A stretch of DNA of 64,000 nt from Branchipolynoe longqiensis. Its lineage: Eukaryota; Annelida; Polychaeta; Phyllodocida; Polynoidae. The stretch covers positions 2,797,729-2,861,728 of the forward strand of contig CM059200.1 in NCBI GenBank assembly GCA_030323885.1, in the 5' to 3' direction. Made by a program: the position numbers and the translations under genes. This document shows positions 21,404-32,336 of this stretch, piece after piece; the stretch's first letter is position 1, and each line of letters starts with the position of its first letter. The notes under the pieces are model-generated. The model ran no database searches and had not been told where the DNA came from. It saw only the letters and a program-made list of their open reading frames with translations.

Positions 21404-23145
21404 TATCCCATCTCTCCCCAGGCCATATATGTCCCCCAGCCCATCTCTCCTCGATCCCATCTCTCCCCCAGCCCATCTCTCAGCAGCACATCTCTCCCCA
21501 GCCAATCTCTCCTCCATCCCATCTCTCCCCCAGCCCATCTCTCCCCATCCCATCTCTCCACCAGCCCATCTCTCACCCATCCCATCTCTCCCCCAGCCCA
21601 TCTCTCCCCCAGCCCATCTCTCCACCAGCCCATCTCTCTACCAGCCCATCTCACCCTATCCCATCTTTCCCCAGTCCATCTCTCCTCCATCCCATCTCTC
21701 CACCATCCCATCTCTCCTCCATCACATCTCTCCACCAGCCCATCTCTCCCCCACCCATCTCTCCCCATCCCATCTCTCTACCAGCCCATCTCTCCACCAT
21801 CCCATCTCTCCCCAGCCCATCTCCTCCATGCCATCTCTCCCCAGCCCATCTCCTCCATCCCATCTCTCCCCCAGCCAATCTCTCCCCCAACCCATCTCTC
21901 CCAATCCCATCTCTCCTCCATCCCATCTCTCCCCAGCCCATCTGTCCTCCATCCCATCTCTCCACCAGCCCATCTCTCGCCCATCTCATCTCTCCCCATC
22001 CCATCTCTCCCCCAGCCCATCTCTCCACCAGCCCATCTCTCCCCATCCCATCTCTCCCCAACCCATCTCTCCCCCAGCCCATCTCTCCCCAGCCCATCTC
22101 TCCCCATCCCATCTCTCCCCCAGCCCATCTCTCCCCATCCCATCTCTCCCCCATCCCATCTCTCCACCATCTCATCTCTCGCCCATCCCATCTCTCGCCC
22201 AGCCCATCTCTCCTCCATCCCATCTCTCCCCAGCCCATCTCTCCACCAGCCCATCTCTCCCTATCCATCTTTCCCCAGTCCATCTCTCCTCCATCCCATC
22301 TCTCCCCCCATCTCCCTCCATCACATCTCTCCACCAGCCCATCTCTCCCCACCCATCTCTCCCCCATCCCATCTCTCCACCATCCCATCTCTCCCCCATC
22401 CCATCTCTCCCGCCCATCTCCCCATGCATCTCTCCCCAGCCCATCTCCTCCATCCCATCTCTCCCCCAGCCAATCTCTCCCCCAACCCATCTCTCCCATC
22501 CCATCTCTCCTCCATCCCATCTCTCCCCCATCCCATCTGTCCTCCATCCCATCTCTCCACCAGCCCATCTCTCGCCCATCTCATCTCTCCCATCCCATCT
22601 CTCCCCATCCATCTCTCCACCAGCCCATCTCTCCCCCATCCCATCTCTCCTCCATCCCATCTCTCCCCCAGCCCATCTCTCCACCAGCCCATCTCTCGCC
22701 CATCCCATCTCTCCCCCAACCCATCCCATCTCTCCCCATCCCATCTCTCCCCCATCCCATCTCTCCCCCATCCCATCTCTCCTCCATCCCATCTCTTCCC
22801 ATCCCATCTCTCCCCTTCCCATCTCTCCCCCAGCCTATCTCTCGCCCATCCCATCTCTCCCCCATCCCATCTCTCCCCCATCCCATCTCCCTCCATCCCA
22901 TCTCTCCTCCATCCCATCTCTCCTCCATCCCATCTCTCCCCCAGCCCATCTCTCCCCATCCCATCTCTCCTCCATCCCATCTCTCCCCATCACATCTTTC
23001 CCCCAACCCATCTCTCCTCCATCCCATCTCTCCCCATCCCATCTCTCCTCCATCCCATCTCTCCCCATCCCATCTCTCCCCCAACCCATCTCTCCTCCAT
23101 CCCATCTCTCCCCATCCCATCTCTCCTCCATCCCATCACCCCCAC
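21404..23145. repeat. 15-bp CCATCTCTCCCC array (large block)
   Basis: About 1.74 kb of the same unit as 19436-19830 with longer, diverged higher-order segments: the 21870-22000 and 22450-22580 regions closely resemble each other. It explains the 686-residue Pro/Ser/His/Leu ORF and the long minus-strand ORFs. Confidence 0.95.
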
Positions 23146-23253
23146 CCACCCTACTGTGGTAATGGGGTAGCGTGCCTGATGCGACTCCTCCAGGTCCGTG
23201 CCTCCTCCAGCCAGCCTGCCTGCCCCTTGCTCCTGTCGCCTTGCCTCTCCCGG

Positions 23254-23605
23254 AGGGAGCGGGACGTAGCTCAGGCGGTAGAGCGTTCACCTGTGACCAT
23301 GTGGGTCACCCGATCAATCATGCTCACTGGACCCATTTGCAGTTTGGGCTATCTTCCGTTCCAACCAGTGGTCCACAACTGGTTCATTAAAGGCTGTGGT
23401 ATGTGATGTCCTGTCTGTGGGAAAGTGGATATAAAAGACGCCTTGTGGATATAAAAGAAGCCTTGTTGCTTATCGGAAAGAGTAGCCTATGTGACGGCAA
23501 CGAGTCTCTTCCAAAGAAATATGTCAGAATGACCATATGTTTGATGTCCAATAGCAGATGATGAATATAAATGTGCTCTAGAGGCGTTGTTAAATAAAAC
23601 AAGCG
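23254..23605 (+). mobile_element. SINE-4 copy
   Basis: tRNA-like head (GTAGCTCAGGCGGTAGAGCG), then CCAACCAGTGGTCCACAACT, GGAAAGTGGATATAAAAGAC and an AATAAAAC end. It carries an internal duplication of a 20-bp GTGGATATAAAAG unit. It resembles a SINE lineage I associate with molluscs, which is the main basis for the taxonomic guess. Confidence 0.85.
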
Positions 23606-23639
23606 TTCCTTGCCTCTCCCGCCTTCTCCAGTAGGTAAT

Positions 23640-23939
23640 TGGGCGGGCGCCCGCTGCCAGCACCCCTCTCTCCTGGTACTACTCACCCCCCCCCCCCCCG
23701 CCCCACCCTGCTCGGCGCCTTGTACTAGTAGTACCACGGCTACTGAAGGAGTGCGATACCAGTGCTGGCCGCCCACTGCACGCCACTGCCCGCGGATCGA
23801 CCCCGCCGCCGCCGCGCGCTGCTCGAGGCGCTGCAGTGTGCCACCCGCCCGGTAAGGGTACACACACGTGGACTGCGTCTGTGGAAGGAGGCTCCCGGCA
23901 GCCGGCATCCCGCGAGAACAGGGCGGGACTGGCGCGAGA
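23640..23939 (+). other. CpG-rich segment with strong donor-like site
   Basis: GC- and CpG-rich (about 23730-23860). The ORF 23610-23855 ends at CCCGGTAAGGG, a good 5' splice-site match at 23852. It could be a first exon. No domain or acceptor supports it. Confidence 0.25.
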
Positions 23940-24186
23940 GTACACGAGACGGGCAGAGCGAGAGGAGGCGGATGAGGAGAGGGAGAGGAGGAGCGGGAGG
24001 AGGTGGAGGGGGCTGGAGATGGGGGCGGGGGGGAGGAAGGCGGATGAGGATGGGGAACAGGAGGTATGGGGGAGGGGGGAGAGGAGGGAGGAGGAGGGAT
24101 GAGGAGGGGGAAGGAGGGAGGACGGAGACGGAGGAGGAGGAGGAGCAGGAGGGGGAGAAGGAGGAGAAGGGGGAGGAGGAAGAGAC
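23940..24186 (+). repeat. Polypurine GGAGGA-rich tract
   Basis: Purine-rich (GAGGAGGGGGAAGGAGG-like) low-complexity sequence. ORFs here are Arg/Glu/Gly-rich artefacts. Confidence 0.85.
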
Positions 24187-24257
24187 AGGATTGTTTGTTT
24201 GTTGTTTTACGTCCTAGCAACATCTAAAGTCATATCAGGACGGGTACCGACTTGTTG
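24187..24257 (-). mobile_element. SINE-1 3' end fragment
   Basis: GTTTTACGTCCTAGCAACAT to GGACGGGTACCGACTTGT, then broken off into the TGGTTGATG array. Confidence 0.8.
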
Positions 24258-25550
24258 TGGGGGTGGTAGAAGTTGTGTAGTGTTGGTTGTGGAAATGGTG
24301 TTGTAGTGGTGGTGTTGTGATGGTGGTGGTGTAGTGGTTGACGTGGTGATAGTATAGTGGTTGATGTGGTGGTTTAGTCGTTGGTGTGGTGTAGTGATTG
24401 AAATTGTGGTGGTGTAGTGGTTCACATGGTGGTGTGGTGGTGTAGCAATTGACATGGTGGTGGTATAGTGGTTGGCATGATGGTTGTGTAGTGGTAGACA
24501 TGGTGTCGTGGTGTGGTGGTTGATGTGGTGGTCGATGTGGTGGTGTAGTGGTTGATGTGGTGGTGTAGTGGTTGATGTGGTCGTGTAGTGGTTGATATAG
24601 TGGTGTAGTGGTTGACATTGTAGTGTAGTGGTTGACATTGTGGTGTAGTGGTTTGATGTAGTGTAGTGGTTTGATGTGGTGTAGTGGTTGATATTGTGGT
24701 GTTGTGGTTGATGTGGTGTAGTGGTTGATGTGGTGTAGTGGTTGATGTGGTGGTTGATGTGGTGGTGTACCATGTATTGGTTGACATGGTGGGGTAGTGG
24801 TTGTTGGTGTGATGCAATGGTTGACATGGTGGTTTAGTGGTTGATGTGGTGGTGTACCATATAGTGGTTGATATGGTGGTGTAGTGGTTGACATTGTGGT
24901 GTAGTGGTTGACATTGTGGTGTAATGGTTTGATGTGGTGTAGTGGTTTGATGTGGTGTAGTGGTTGATATTGTGGTGTTGTGGTTGATGTGGCGTAGTGG
25001 TTGATGTGGTGGTTGATGTACCATGTATTGGTTGACATGGTGGGGTAGTGGTTGGTGTGATGCAATGGTTGACATGGTGGTGTAGTGGTTGATGTGGTGG
25101 TGTACCATGTAGTGGTTGATATGGTGGTGTAGTGGTTGACATTGTGGTGTAGTGGTTGACATTGTAGTGTAGTGGTTTGATGTGGTGTAGTGGTTTGATG
25201 TGGTGTAGTGGTTGATATTGTGGTGTTGTGGTTGATGTGGTGTAGTGGTTGATGTGGTGTAGTGGTTGATGTGGTGGTGTAGTGGTTGATGTGGTGGTGT
25301 ACCATATAGTGGTTGATATGGTGGTGTAGTGGTTGACATTGTGGTGTAGTGGTTGACATTGTAGTGTAGTGGTTTGATGTGGTGTAGTGGTTTGATGTGG
25401 TGTAGTGGTTGATATTGTGGTTGATGTGGTGTAGTGGTTGATGTGGTGTAGTGGTTGATGTGGTGTAGTGGTTGATGTGGTGGTTGATGTGGTGGTGTAC
25501 CGTGTAGTGATTGACATGGTGGTGTAGTGGTTGAAGTGGTGTAGTTATCA
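24258..25550. repeat. 17-bp TGGTTGATGTGGTGTAG array
   Basis: Unit TGGTTGATGTGGTGTAG for 1.3 kb. Marker segments containing GTACCAT recur roughly every 80-250 bp (near 24767, 24853, 25017, 25104 and 25298), giving higher-order units. It explains the Thr/His/Pro-rich minus ORFs of up to 446 residues. Confidence 0.95.
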
Positions 25551-25968
25551 GAGTAAACACATAGTACAACAGCAATTCACAAATAACGGGCCATCACCCT
25601 GTGAGAGCAGGTAGTGACAGCCCCTGGAGAGACACGTGTGTCCAACACCCCGCAGTGTATTTACCGCGACAGTCTTACAGCACGTCCCCAGTTGCCCTGA
25701 ATAAGCAGGGCAAGTCTGTCAACTCTACCCTCATCACCTTTCACTGCCTCATTGGGCAACACTATCCATTTATATATGTTGTATAAGAATTATACGAGTA
25801 TAATAACCCGGAATTCCATACTCGCTCCTCACATCCTCCCACCATTAACCGGATGGTGGAGCCTCAGGCTAGTCATCTACTGCTCCAACCTACTTAACCT
25901 CAGCTCCGACGGTGGCGCCACCGCTCGCCTCTGCTCATTAACCTATTTCACTTACTGCTGAAAATATA
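25551..25968. other. Unclassified unique sequence
   Basis: Ordinary composition. Two short overlapping plus ORFs (25601-25786 and 25752-25961) have no recognisable domain. Confidence 0.4.
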
Positions 25969-25970
25969 TA

Positions 25971-26148
25971 CAGTAAAACCTCTCTAAATCGACCGACCAT
26001 GGAACCGACTTTGAGTGGTCCATTTAGGGAGGTGGTCGGTTTAGAGAGTTAGAATATCCTTACAATGGTATTTTTGGGACCCAAATAAAGCGATAGATAT
26101 AGCGGAGTGGTCGATCTATATAGGGGTTGGTATAGAGAGGTTTTACTG
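25971..26148. mobile_element. pogo-like MITE, 178 bp (second copy)
   Basis: Same length and ends as the MITE at 18841-19018, with TA on each side. The two copies differ by scattered substitutions only. Confidence 0.85.
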
Positions 26149-26290
26149 TACAAATATTTAACATCCGCCCCATTTATATTTGTATAATAAATTATATATA
26201 TATATATGGAATAATTTATTATACAAATATAAATGGGACGGATGTTAAATATGTATACAGTAAAACCTCTCTATACCGACCCCTACATAG
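26116..26290. repeat. Long palindrome (hairpin)
   Basis: Arms of about 80 bp pair almost completely: the left arm runs out of the MITE end through CATTTATATTTGTATAATAA, and the right arm is its inverted copy and ends in a second inverted MITE terminus. The loop is a short (TA)n. Confidence 0.9.
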
Positions 26291-26317
26291 ATAGATACCA
26301 GGATACTCACGTGGGTC

Positions 26318-26358
26318 CGTCCTGATATGACCTCAGATATTGCTAGGGCGTAAGACCC
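26318..26358 (+). mobile_element. SINE-1 3' tail fragment
   Basis: GTCCTGATATGACCTCAGAT and GCTAGGGCGTAAGAC only. Confidence 0.6.
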
Positions 26359-26439
26359 TAATTGGTCACTAATCACTTTGCGACACCCTCAGGAGTGCGA
26401 TTAAAAAAACATCAAAGCACCAATCTAGGTCATCTCACA

Positions 26440-26527
26440 TACCCTCCAACCACCATACACTTTTCAACTAAATACACTCTAATCCCATCTATTCATCCAA
26501 TATACCCTCCAATCTTATATACCTCAT
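26440..26527. repeat. ATACCCTCCAA repeat, left remnant
   Basis: Degenerate CATACCCTCCAACC units matching the 31-bp array at 27540-27970, from which it is separated by an inserted element. Confidence 0.7.
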
Positions 26528-27536
26528 GGGGCTGTCACACTACGGCGTATGGTGTAAGCGTATGCCGGTGTATGCGGTTTTCGACCCATACACCATCATA
26601 TGCTACGCATACGCTACGCATATTATATGCATATGCTACGCCACGCATATGCCATGCATATGCCATGCATACACCATGCATACACTATGCATACGCCACA
26701 CATACACCACGCATACACTGAGCATCCGCCGTATACGCTCGTCATACGCCGTCTTACGTGTGTCTGTCCAAAATTTGTTGTACATGCTCAAAATTTTCAG
26801 CATATGGCAGCGTATGGCTCATATGCTGCTCATACGCTAGACGTACGCTATGCATATGCCGGCATAGGTTACGCATAGGTTAGGGGTATGCCGGCATAGG
26901 TTAGGCATATGCTGAAACCGTGCCTTGGGTGTATCTCTAGCGTATGTAGCGTACACCTAGCCTAGTGTAATGTGTTCGAGCGTACTCCTAGCGTATACAA
27001 AGCATATACAAAGTGTATACACAGCATATGCCCGCCCTATGGTCTCGGTTTATACCCAGGCGGCGACCCACCCCCGACCTCTCAGAAATAACCTACGCTT
27101 TGCATACGCTTTGCATATGCTTTGCATATGCTTTGCATACACCTTGCATATCCTTTGCATATGCTTTGCAAATGCTTTGCATATGCTTTGCATACGCTTT
27201 GCATAGGTTATGCGTAGGTTGAGCATATGCTACTCATAGATTCATACGCTAGACATAGGTTGGTCATAGGTTACGTATACGATTAACTTGTCAATCACAA
27301 CCATCAACCCAAATCACAGTACACCGCGCCTAGGTCGGGTTACGCTTTGAATATGCCGCCGTAGGCTAGGGGTAGGTTACGTATAGGTTATGCATAGGTT
27401 ACACATAGGTTACGCATACGCTCCAAAAGACACCACAGTGCACAAAGGTCACCATACGTCGTCCCGCAACGTTTTTCAAATTTTTGGGGTAGGTTTTACA
27501 TACTCACCGCCATAATGTGACAGGGGCATCAGAATC
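26528..27536. mobile_element. Inverted-repeat element filled with 11-bp repeats
   Basis: The left end GGGGCTGTCACACTACGGCG pairs with the right end (CTGTCACATTATGGCG on the other strand). CAT lies outside both ends and may be a 3-bp target duplication. The interior at 26590-27290 consists of TTTGCATATGC-like 11-bp repeats rich in the palindrome GCATATGC. No transposase. Superfamily uncertain. Confidence 0.65.
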
Positions 27537-27539
27537 CTA

Positions 27540-27970
27540 TATACCCTCCAACCCCATCTACTAACCTCCATATACCCTCCAACCCCATCTACTACTACCT
27601 ACCCCCATATACCCTCCAACCCCATCTACTATTACCAACCTCCATATACCCTCCAACCCCATCTACTATTACCAACCCCCATATACCCTCCAAACCCACC
27701 TACCAACCTCCATATACCCTCCAACCCCATCTACCATCCTCCATATACCCTCCAACCCCATCTACTATTACTAACCTCCATATACCCTCCAATCCATCTA
27801 CTAACCTCCATATACCCTCCAATCCCATCTACCAACCTTCATATACCCTCCAACCCCATCTACTATCCCCCATATACCCTCCAACCCCATCTACTAACCT
27901 CCATATACCCTCCAACCCCATCTACTAACCCCCACATACCCTTCAACCCCATGTACCAACACGCACACAG
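27540..27970. repeat. 31-bp CATATACCCTCCAACCCCAT array
   Basis: About 13 tandem copies of CATATACCCTCCAACCCCAT plus CTACTAACCTC with small indels. Confidence 0.9.
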
Positions 27971-28327
27971 CCTCGACTTCAGCATGTGAGACACTCTCTA
28001 ACCCCTGCACTCACACCTCCCAGCCTCACTCACTGCACCTCACAAACTCCATGCTGCAAGATCTGCTGCTCCCGGCTGTCAATCCTGTACCGAGTCTGTA
28101 CTTCGACACCGACTAAACCCCCCCACCCCCACCCACCACCACCACCACCCCACTACACCTCCACCACCACCTCACCACACATCCACCACCTCCACCCCAA
28201 CCACTTTTGTTTACCCACGTATCATTAAAACCCTTTTATACAGCGTATGCTCTCCTCCTCTCCCCTTTTCTCTCCCCCACCAGATGGGATGACCGAATGA
28301 ATTGAGCGTCCGTCTCTACACCATGAT
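27971..28327. other. Unclassified C-rich sequence
   Basis: C-rich, with a CCACCACCACC run near 28130-28200. A short type B SINE-1 head fragment (GATGACCGAATGAATTGAGC) is at about 28284-28315. No gene is supported. Confidence 0.45.
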
Positions 28328-28345
28328 GGCGGTGGTGATGGTGGC

Positions 28346-28382
<37 letters not shown>

Positions 28383-28735
28383 AGGATAGGTGGGGGAGAG
28401 ATGATGAAGAGGAGGGGGAGGGGGGAAGAGGATGAATGGGGGAGGAGGGGAGGAGGAGGGAGGAGGAGGGGGAGAAGGAGGGAGGAGGAGGGGAGGAGGA
28501 GGGAGGAGGAGGGGAGGAGGAGGGAGGAGGAGGAGGGAGGAGAGAGGAGAGGAGAGGCGAGAGTGGAGAGAGTGGAGAGAGGAGAGAGAGGTGAGCGGAG
28601 AGAGGAGATGGAAGAGAGGAGAGAGGAGAGAGGTGAGAGGAGAGAGGAGAGAGGAGAGGGGAGAGGGGATAGAGGATAGAGGAGAGAGGAGAGAGGAGAG
28701 AGGAGAGAGGACGACAATGAGGCAGGGGGAAGAGT
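28328..28735 (+). repeat. (GAT)n and polypurine tract
   Basis: A (GATGAT)n run at about 28346-28380 followed by 340 bp of GGAGGAGG and GAGAGGAGA purine repeats. Confidence 0.9.
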
Positions 28736-29064
28736 AGTTAGGAAGAGAAGATGCCTCATCTGTCGCACCCTCCCCATTTCTGCATCCCACCCCCACGGCC
28801 AGTGCGCCCCAATCCACCCCACTCACTCATTCGCTCGCGCCCCTTTCAGCCCCCACCCCACGCACTCATTCCCTACTATAGCCGACTCTATTGACTGGCC
28901 GCACGGCCCGCGCGTAACGGCGCGGGGGGAGGAGCGCGGCGACGCGGAACAGCGGGGACTGACCTGATTAAATCGCACAACAACGGCCCAAATTACAACC
29001 CAGTTCTGATTTGAACCACGGCCACCAGACGGCGCGCTGTTGGTATCGTCTGGGCGTGCGCGGG
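28736..29064. other. CpG-rich segment
   Basis: Dense CpG at about 28895-29065 (GCGCGTAACGGCGCGG). A similar CpG-rich segment resumes at 30346. No ORF is supported. Confidence 0.35.
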
Positions 29065-29240
29065 GCCGGTGTAGTAAGTTCAAAACACTACCCCACAACA
29101 CCACTACAGTAGTGTTTTCAACCTAGGTTCAAAATAATACGATAGTGTTTTCAACCTAGTTACTACTGTGGCAATGCTGAAAACACTATCCTTAAGTTTT
29201 AAAAAACTGCCTTTAAGTTCAAAACACTACTCTAAATGTT
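29065..29240. repeat. GTTCAAAACACTAC motif cluster, left
   Basis: Several copies of GTTCAAAACACTAC and its inverse GTAGTGTTTT within 180 bp. The same motif is clustered at 30205-30345. Confidence 0.7.
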
Positions 29241-29269
29241 TTTGTATAATTGCTGCGTATTCATTTTCA

Positions 29270-29667
29270 TTTGTAGTAGGGCGGGGCAGTATGCAGTAGG
29301 CTGGCAGTGTACAGTAGGGTGAGGCAGTATGCCATAGGGTGGGGCAGTATGCAGTAAGGTGGGGCAGTATGCAGTAGGGTGAGGCAGTATGCAGTGAGGT
29401 GGAGCAGTATGCAGTAGTGTGGGGCAGACTGCAGTAGAGTGGGGCAGTGTACAGTAGGGTGAGGCAGAATGCAGTAGGATGGGGCAGTGTACAGTAGTGT
29501 TGTGCAGTATGCAGTAGGGTGGGGCAGTAGGCAGTAGTGTGGGCAGAATGCAGTAGGGTGGGGCAGTATGCAGTAAGGTGAGGCAGTATGCAGTAGGGTG
29601 GGGCAGAATGCAGTAGGATGGGGCAGTGTACAGTAGGGTGAGGCAGTATGCAGTAGGGTGGGGCAGT
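29270..29667. repeat. 20-bp CAGTATGCAGTAGGGTGGGG array
   Basis: About 20 units. It continues at 30001-30080 after a SINE-1 insertion. Confidence 0.95.
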
Positions 29668-30000
29668 AGGGGTTGTTGTTGGTTGCTTTTTTACGTCCTA
29701 GTAACATGTAAGGTCATATCAGGACGGGTACTGACTTGTGACTGCACACTCATCATGACTTTATAGTGCTGCCCCACTGGGAAACCAGGCTGCCAGCACC
29801 ATGACCCGATATCCCACTGTCACATTATCCTGACACTGAGCCAACCAGTCCTTGCCCTATCCTATTAATGCCGAGTGCCAGGCTAGGAAGCAATAAGTAT
29901 CAATTTTAAAGTCATTGCATGGTTTGACTCGACAGGGAACCAAACTTATGACCTTCTGCATGCGAGGCCCATGCGCTACCGATTAGGCCACTGCGCCTTG
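29668..30000 (-). mobile_element. SINE-1 inserted in the 20-bp array
   Basis: A near-full-length type A copy. The array resumes directly at its head side, so the insertion postdates the array. Confidence 0.85.
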
Positions 30001-30080
30001 TGGGGCAGTAGGCGTAAGGTGGGGAAGAATGCAGTAAGGTGGGGGAAGTGTGCAGTAGGGTGGGGCAGTGTGCAGCGTAT
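30001..30080. repeat. 20-bp array, right remnant
   Basis: GGGGCAGTAGG and AGGGTGGGGCAGTGTGCAG units as at 29270-29667. Confidence 0.85.
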
Positions 30081-30084
30081 AGCC

Positions 30085-30205
30085 TACTACTAATACATGC
30101 TTCAAATGCTGCAGCACCATCAGCATATACAAATACGTGGTTCACACGCTGCAGCGCTATCAGGGTATACTACTAAAACTGCTTCAAACAACGCAGCACG
30201 ATCAG
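30085..30205. repeat. GCTGCAGCACCATCAGC repeat cluster
   Basis: Three diverged units of about 50 bp, each with GCTTCAAA or GGTTCACAC, then GCTGCAGCACCATCAGCATA. The inverted form recurs inside the element at 58565-58888. Confidence 0.7.
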
Positions 30206-30345
30206 CATGTCACGATAGTGTTTTGAACTTGGGTAGTGTTTTGAGCGTATATGAGGGTAGTGTTTTGAACTTAACAGTAGTGTTTTGAAATTAGGTTCAA
30301 AACACTACCGTAGTGTTTTTGAACGGGGTTGTGTTTTGAACGTCC
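30206..30345. repeat. GTTCAAAACACTAC motif cluster, right
   Basis: Copies of TAGTGTTTTGAAC in both orientations, including a head-to-head pair forming a hairpin at about 30293-30325. Confidence 0.7.
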
Positions 30346-30838
30346 TCCATCGGGACGGAGGAGCTCCACATCGGTCCACCCGGCCCCCCGCACCGCGAGC
30401 GCCCCCCACCGAGTTCAGACCGCGGGTGTCGTAGCTGTGGGAACGGCGGGCGGCAACAATGGCTGATGGGCGCTGGTTCTATTTATAGCTCGACAGTCAA
30501 TACCTGGACCCAGCGCACCCTCCCCCCCCCCCCCCGCGCCCGCCCGGCGATATGAAGGGACGCTGCCGGGTGTAGTTCGGGCCGCAGACACCAGGGGGAG
30601 AGACGGCCAGATGATGACCGAGAGGAGAGTGGTCACGTGGTGCCGCGATTGTGCCGTGCTGTGATCACACTCTGCGACGGGCTGTCGGAGCAGCATCGTG
30701 TTCACACTGCGAGTAACACGCTGCGACCCAAACCTGCACAACCACTCATGACACTGTCTCCCAGAGAAATGATTTTTAACAATTATGTATACTTCAATTG
30801 TATAATCGAAAAATGTGATTTCAAATATGTACATGCAT
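30346..30838. other. CpG-rich segment, then unclassified sequence
   Basis: About 30346-30610 is CpG-rich with a C run near 30520 and a TATTTATAG box near 30480. This could be a degraded promoter-like island, but no transcript evidence is visible. Confidence 0.35.
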
Positions 30839-30839
30839 A

Positions 30840-31188
30840 AAGATTCCTTATATGCGGTATGCAGCGTGCGGCTCGGAGTATTCTTTCTACGCGGTATGCA
30901 GCGTGCGTCTCCCCACCACCACCACTACCATATGTTTCCCCTCCGCACCCCTATGTGTGACCATTCCGTAATGATCAGTCGCCTCTCCTCGTCTAAAACT
31001 AATGGACACGTGCGACTGAGGTTTCTATTCACATACCGCACGCCGCATGCCACACCGATCGCTACAGGGACCGATCGAGTTGCCACATTCGCATTCGCAT
31101 ACCGCGTGTAAGGAATGTAGGCCATTGACTTCAAGGCGTTTCGATATTTTGTCGCATTCGCATACCGCATACCGCGTGTAAGGAATCT
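30840..31188. mobile_element. Inverted-repeat element with doubled termini
   Basis: AGATTCCTTATATGCGG at the left pairs with CCGCGTGTAAGGAATCT at the right. Each end carries a second, internal copy of the motif (left near 30880-30910, right near 31088-31115). No ORF. Confidence 0.7.
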
Positions 31189-31374
31189 TAGCTTTAGACT
31201 CTTTTTAAGAGTCCAGATAGGTGGGTCGAAGCCAAAGGCTGAGTGCCATTTGAAATCACATTGCTGACTTACGTGGACTGTTATGATTTCTACAGCCATT
31301 GCACAATTTTGTTGTTATATTCACTGATTAGTCAGAGGAAATTTCAATCGCGGACAATTGGTCTTCCTCATGCC

Positions 31375-31470
31375 ACTGCTTCTTGCCCTATCCTAGTAAT
31401 GCCGAGTGCCTGGCTAGGTAGCGACAATTATCAATATTAAAGTCAGTGATTTGACTCAGCCATCGTTTGA
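31375..31470 (-). mobile_element. SINE-1 proximal fragment
   Basis: GCCCTATCCTAGTAATGCCG to the AGTGATTTGACTC junction, ending in a broken head. Confidence 0.7.
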
Positions 31471-31494
31471 ATAACATAATCAGCCATCCACTCT

Positions 31495-32228
31495 GGTTGG
31501 TTGATTGGTTGGTTGTTGGGAGTTTTACGTCCTGGTCACATCTAAGGTCATATCAAAACGGGTACCAACTTGTGACAGTGCGCACTCATGGTGAATTTAT
31601 AGTGCTGTCCCACTCGGAAATCAGGCCACCAGCACCATAGCCTGATATCCCACTCAGTCACAATATGCCGACACTGAGCTAACTAGTCCTTTCCCTATCC
31701 TATTAATGTCGAGCACCAAGCTAGGAAGTGACAAGTATCAAATTTGTAACTCATTTGTTTGGTGTTCTCTGTGGCGGAGTGGTTAGAGTGTCTGACTTTT
31801 TTCTAGGTCAGACTTTTTTCTAGGTCAGACTCCTAATCTGAGGGTCGGCGGTTCGATTCCCCGTGCCCCCAGCTCTGCCAATTTGGATTTCCACCGATGT
31901 GTATAACTTACAGCGTCATCAAAGGCTGGTTGCTCTCATACCATGTCTATGTGGTGTGGGAGGTTAAAAATCCCTTGGGTCAGTCAAAGTGTAGGCTCGG
32001 GCTTTCTATCGACCAGCAGTGGAGTGGGGAAGACCAGTCGTCTGTGACTGGGATTTCCGCTGCTTGGGACAACTAATGTACCAAAAAAAAAATAAAAGAG
32101 AGACAAATAAGTCTTCACACTTCCTGTCTACCATTCGCTATATCGCTATATCGTTTGACTTGACCCGGAATTGAACTCCTGATCTGCATGGGAGGCCTGC
32201 GCTCTACCGATTCGGCCACCGCGCGCGG
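31495..32228 (-). mobile_element. SINE-1 interrupted by SINE-2
   Basis: Tail and body at 31495-31762, head (type A) at about 32152-32228. A SINE-2 copy and about 45 bp fill the gap. A related uninterrupted copy with the same 3' flank lies at 32878-33197. Confidence 0.8.
31763..32105 (+). mobile_element. SINE-2, longest copy
   Basis: tRNA-like head, body and an A-rich end. The head's anticodon/variable-arm region is expanded by a tandem duplication of TTTTTTCTAGGTCAGAC. Confidence 0.85.
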
Positions 32229-32322
32229 TCATCCCATCTGGTTCAGACACGTCTTTGATATTTTTCTTGCACATTTCCAGACTTATTTTGATATTCACTA
32301 AATGCACTCTAGTGACGTCATA
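32229..32322. repeat. Duplicated flank, copy 1
   Basis: Non-SINE sequence (TTCTTGCACATTTCCAGACT, ACTCTAGTGAC) present again at 33198-33289 with few differences, next to a SINE-1 head in both places. Confidence 0.85.
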
Positions 32323-32336
32323 TGACAGCCCATAGT

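Noticed and set aside
21102..23162. 686-residue Pro/Ser-rich ORF and long Gly/Trp/Arg minus ORFs
   Set aside because: Translation of the 15-bp array. All frames stay open because the unit lacks stops.
24235..25575. 446-residue Thr/His/Pro ORF on the minus strand
   Set aside because: Translation of the 17-bp TGGTTGATG array.
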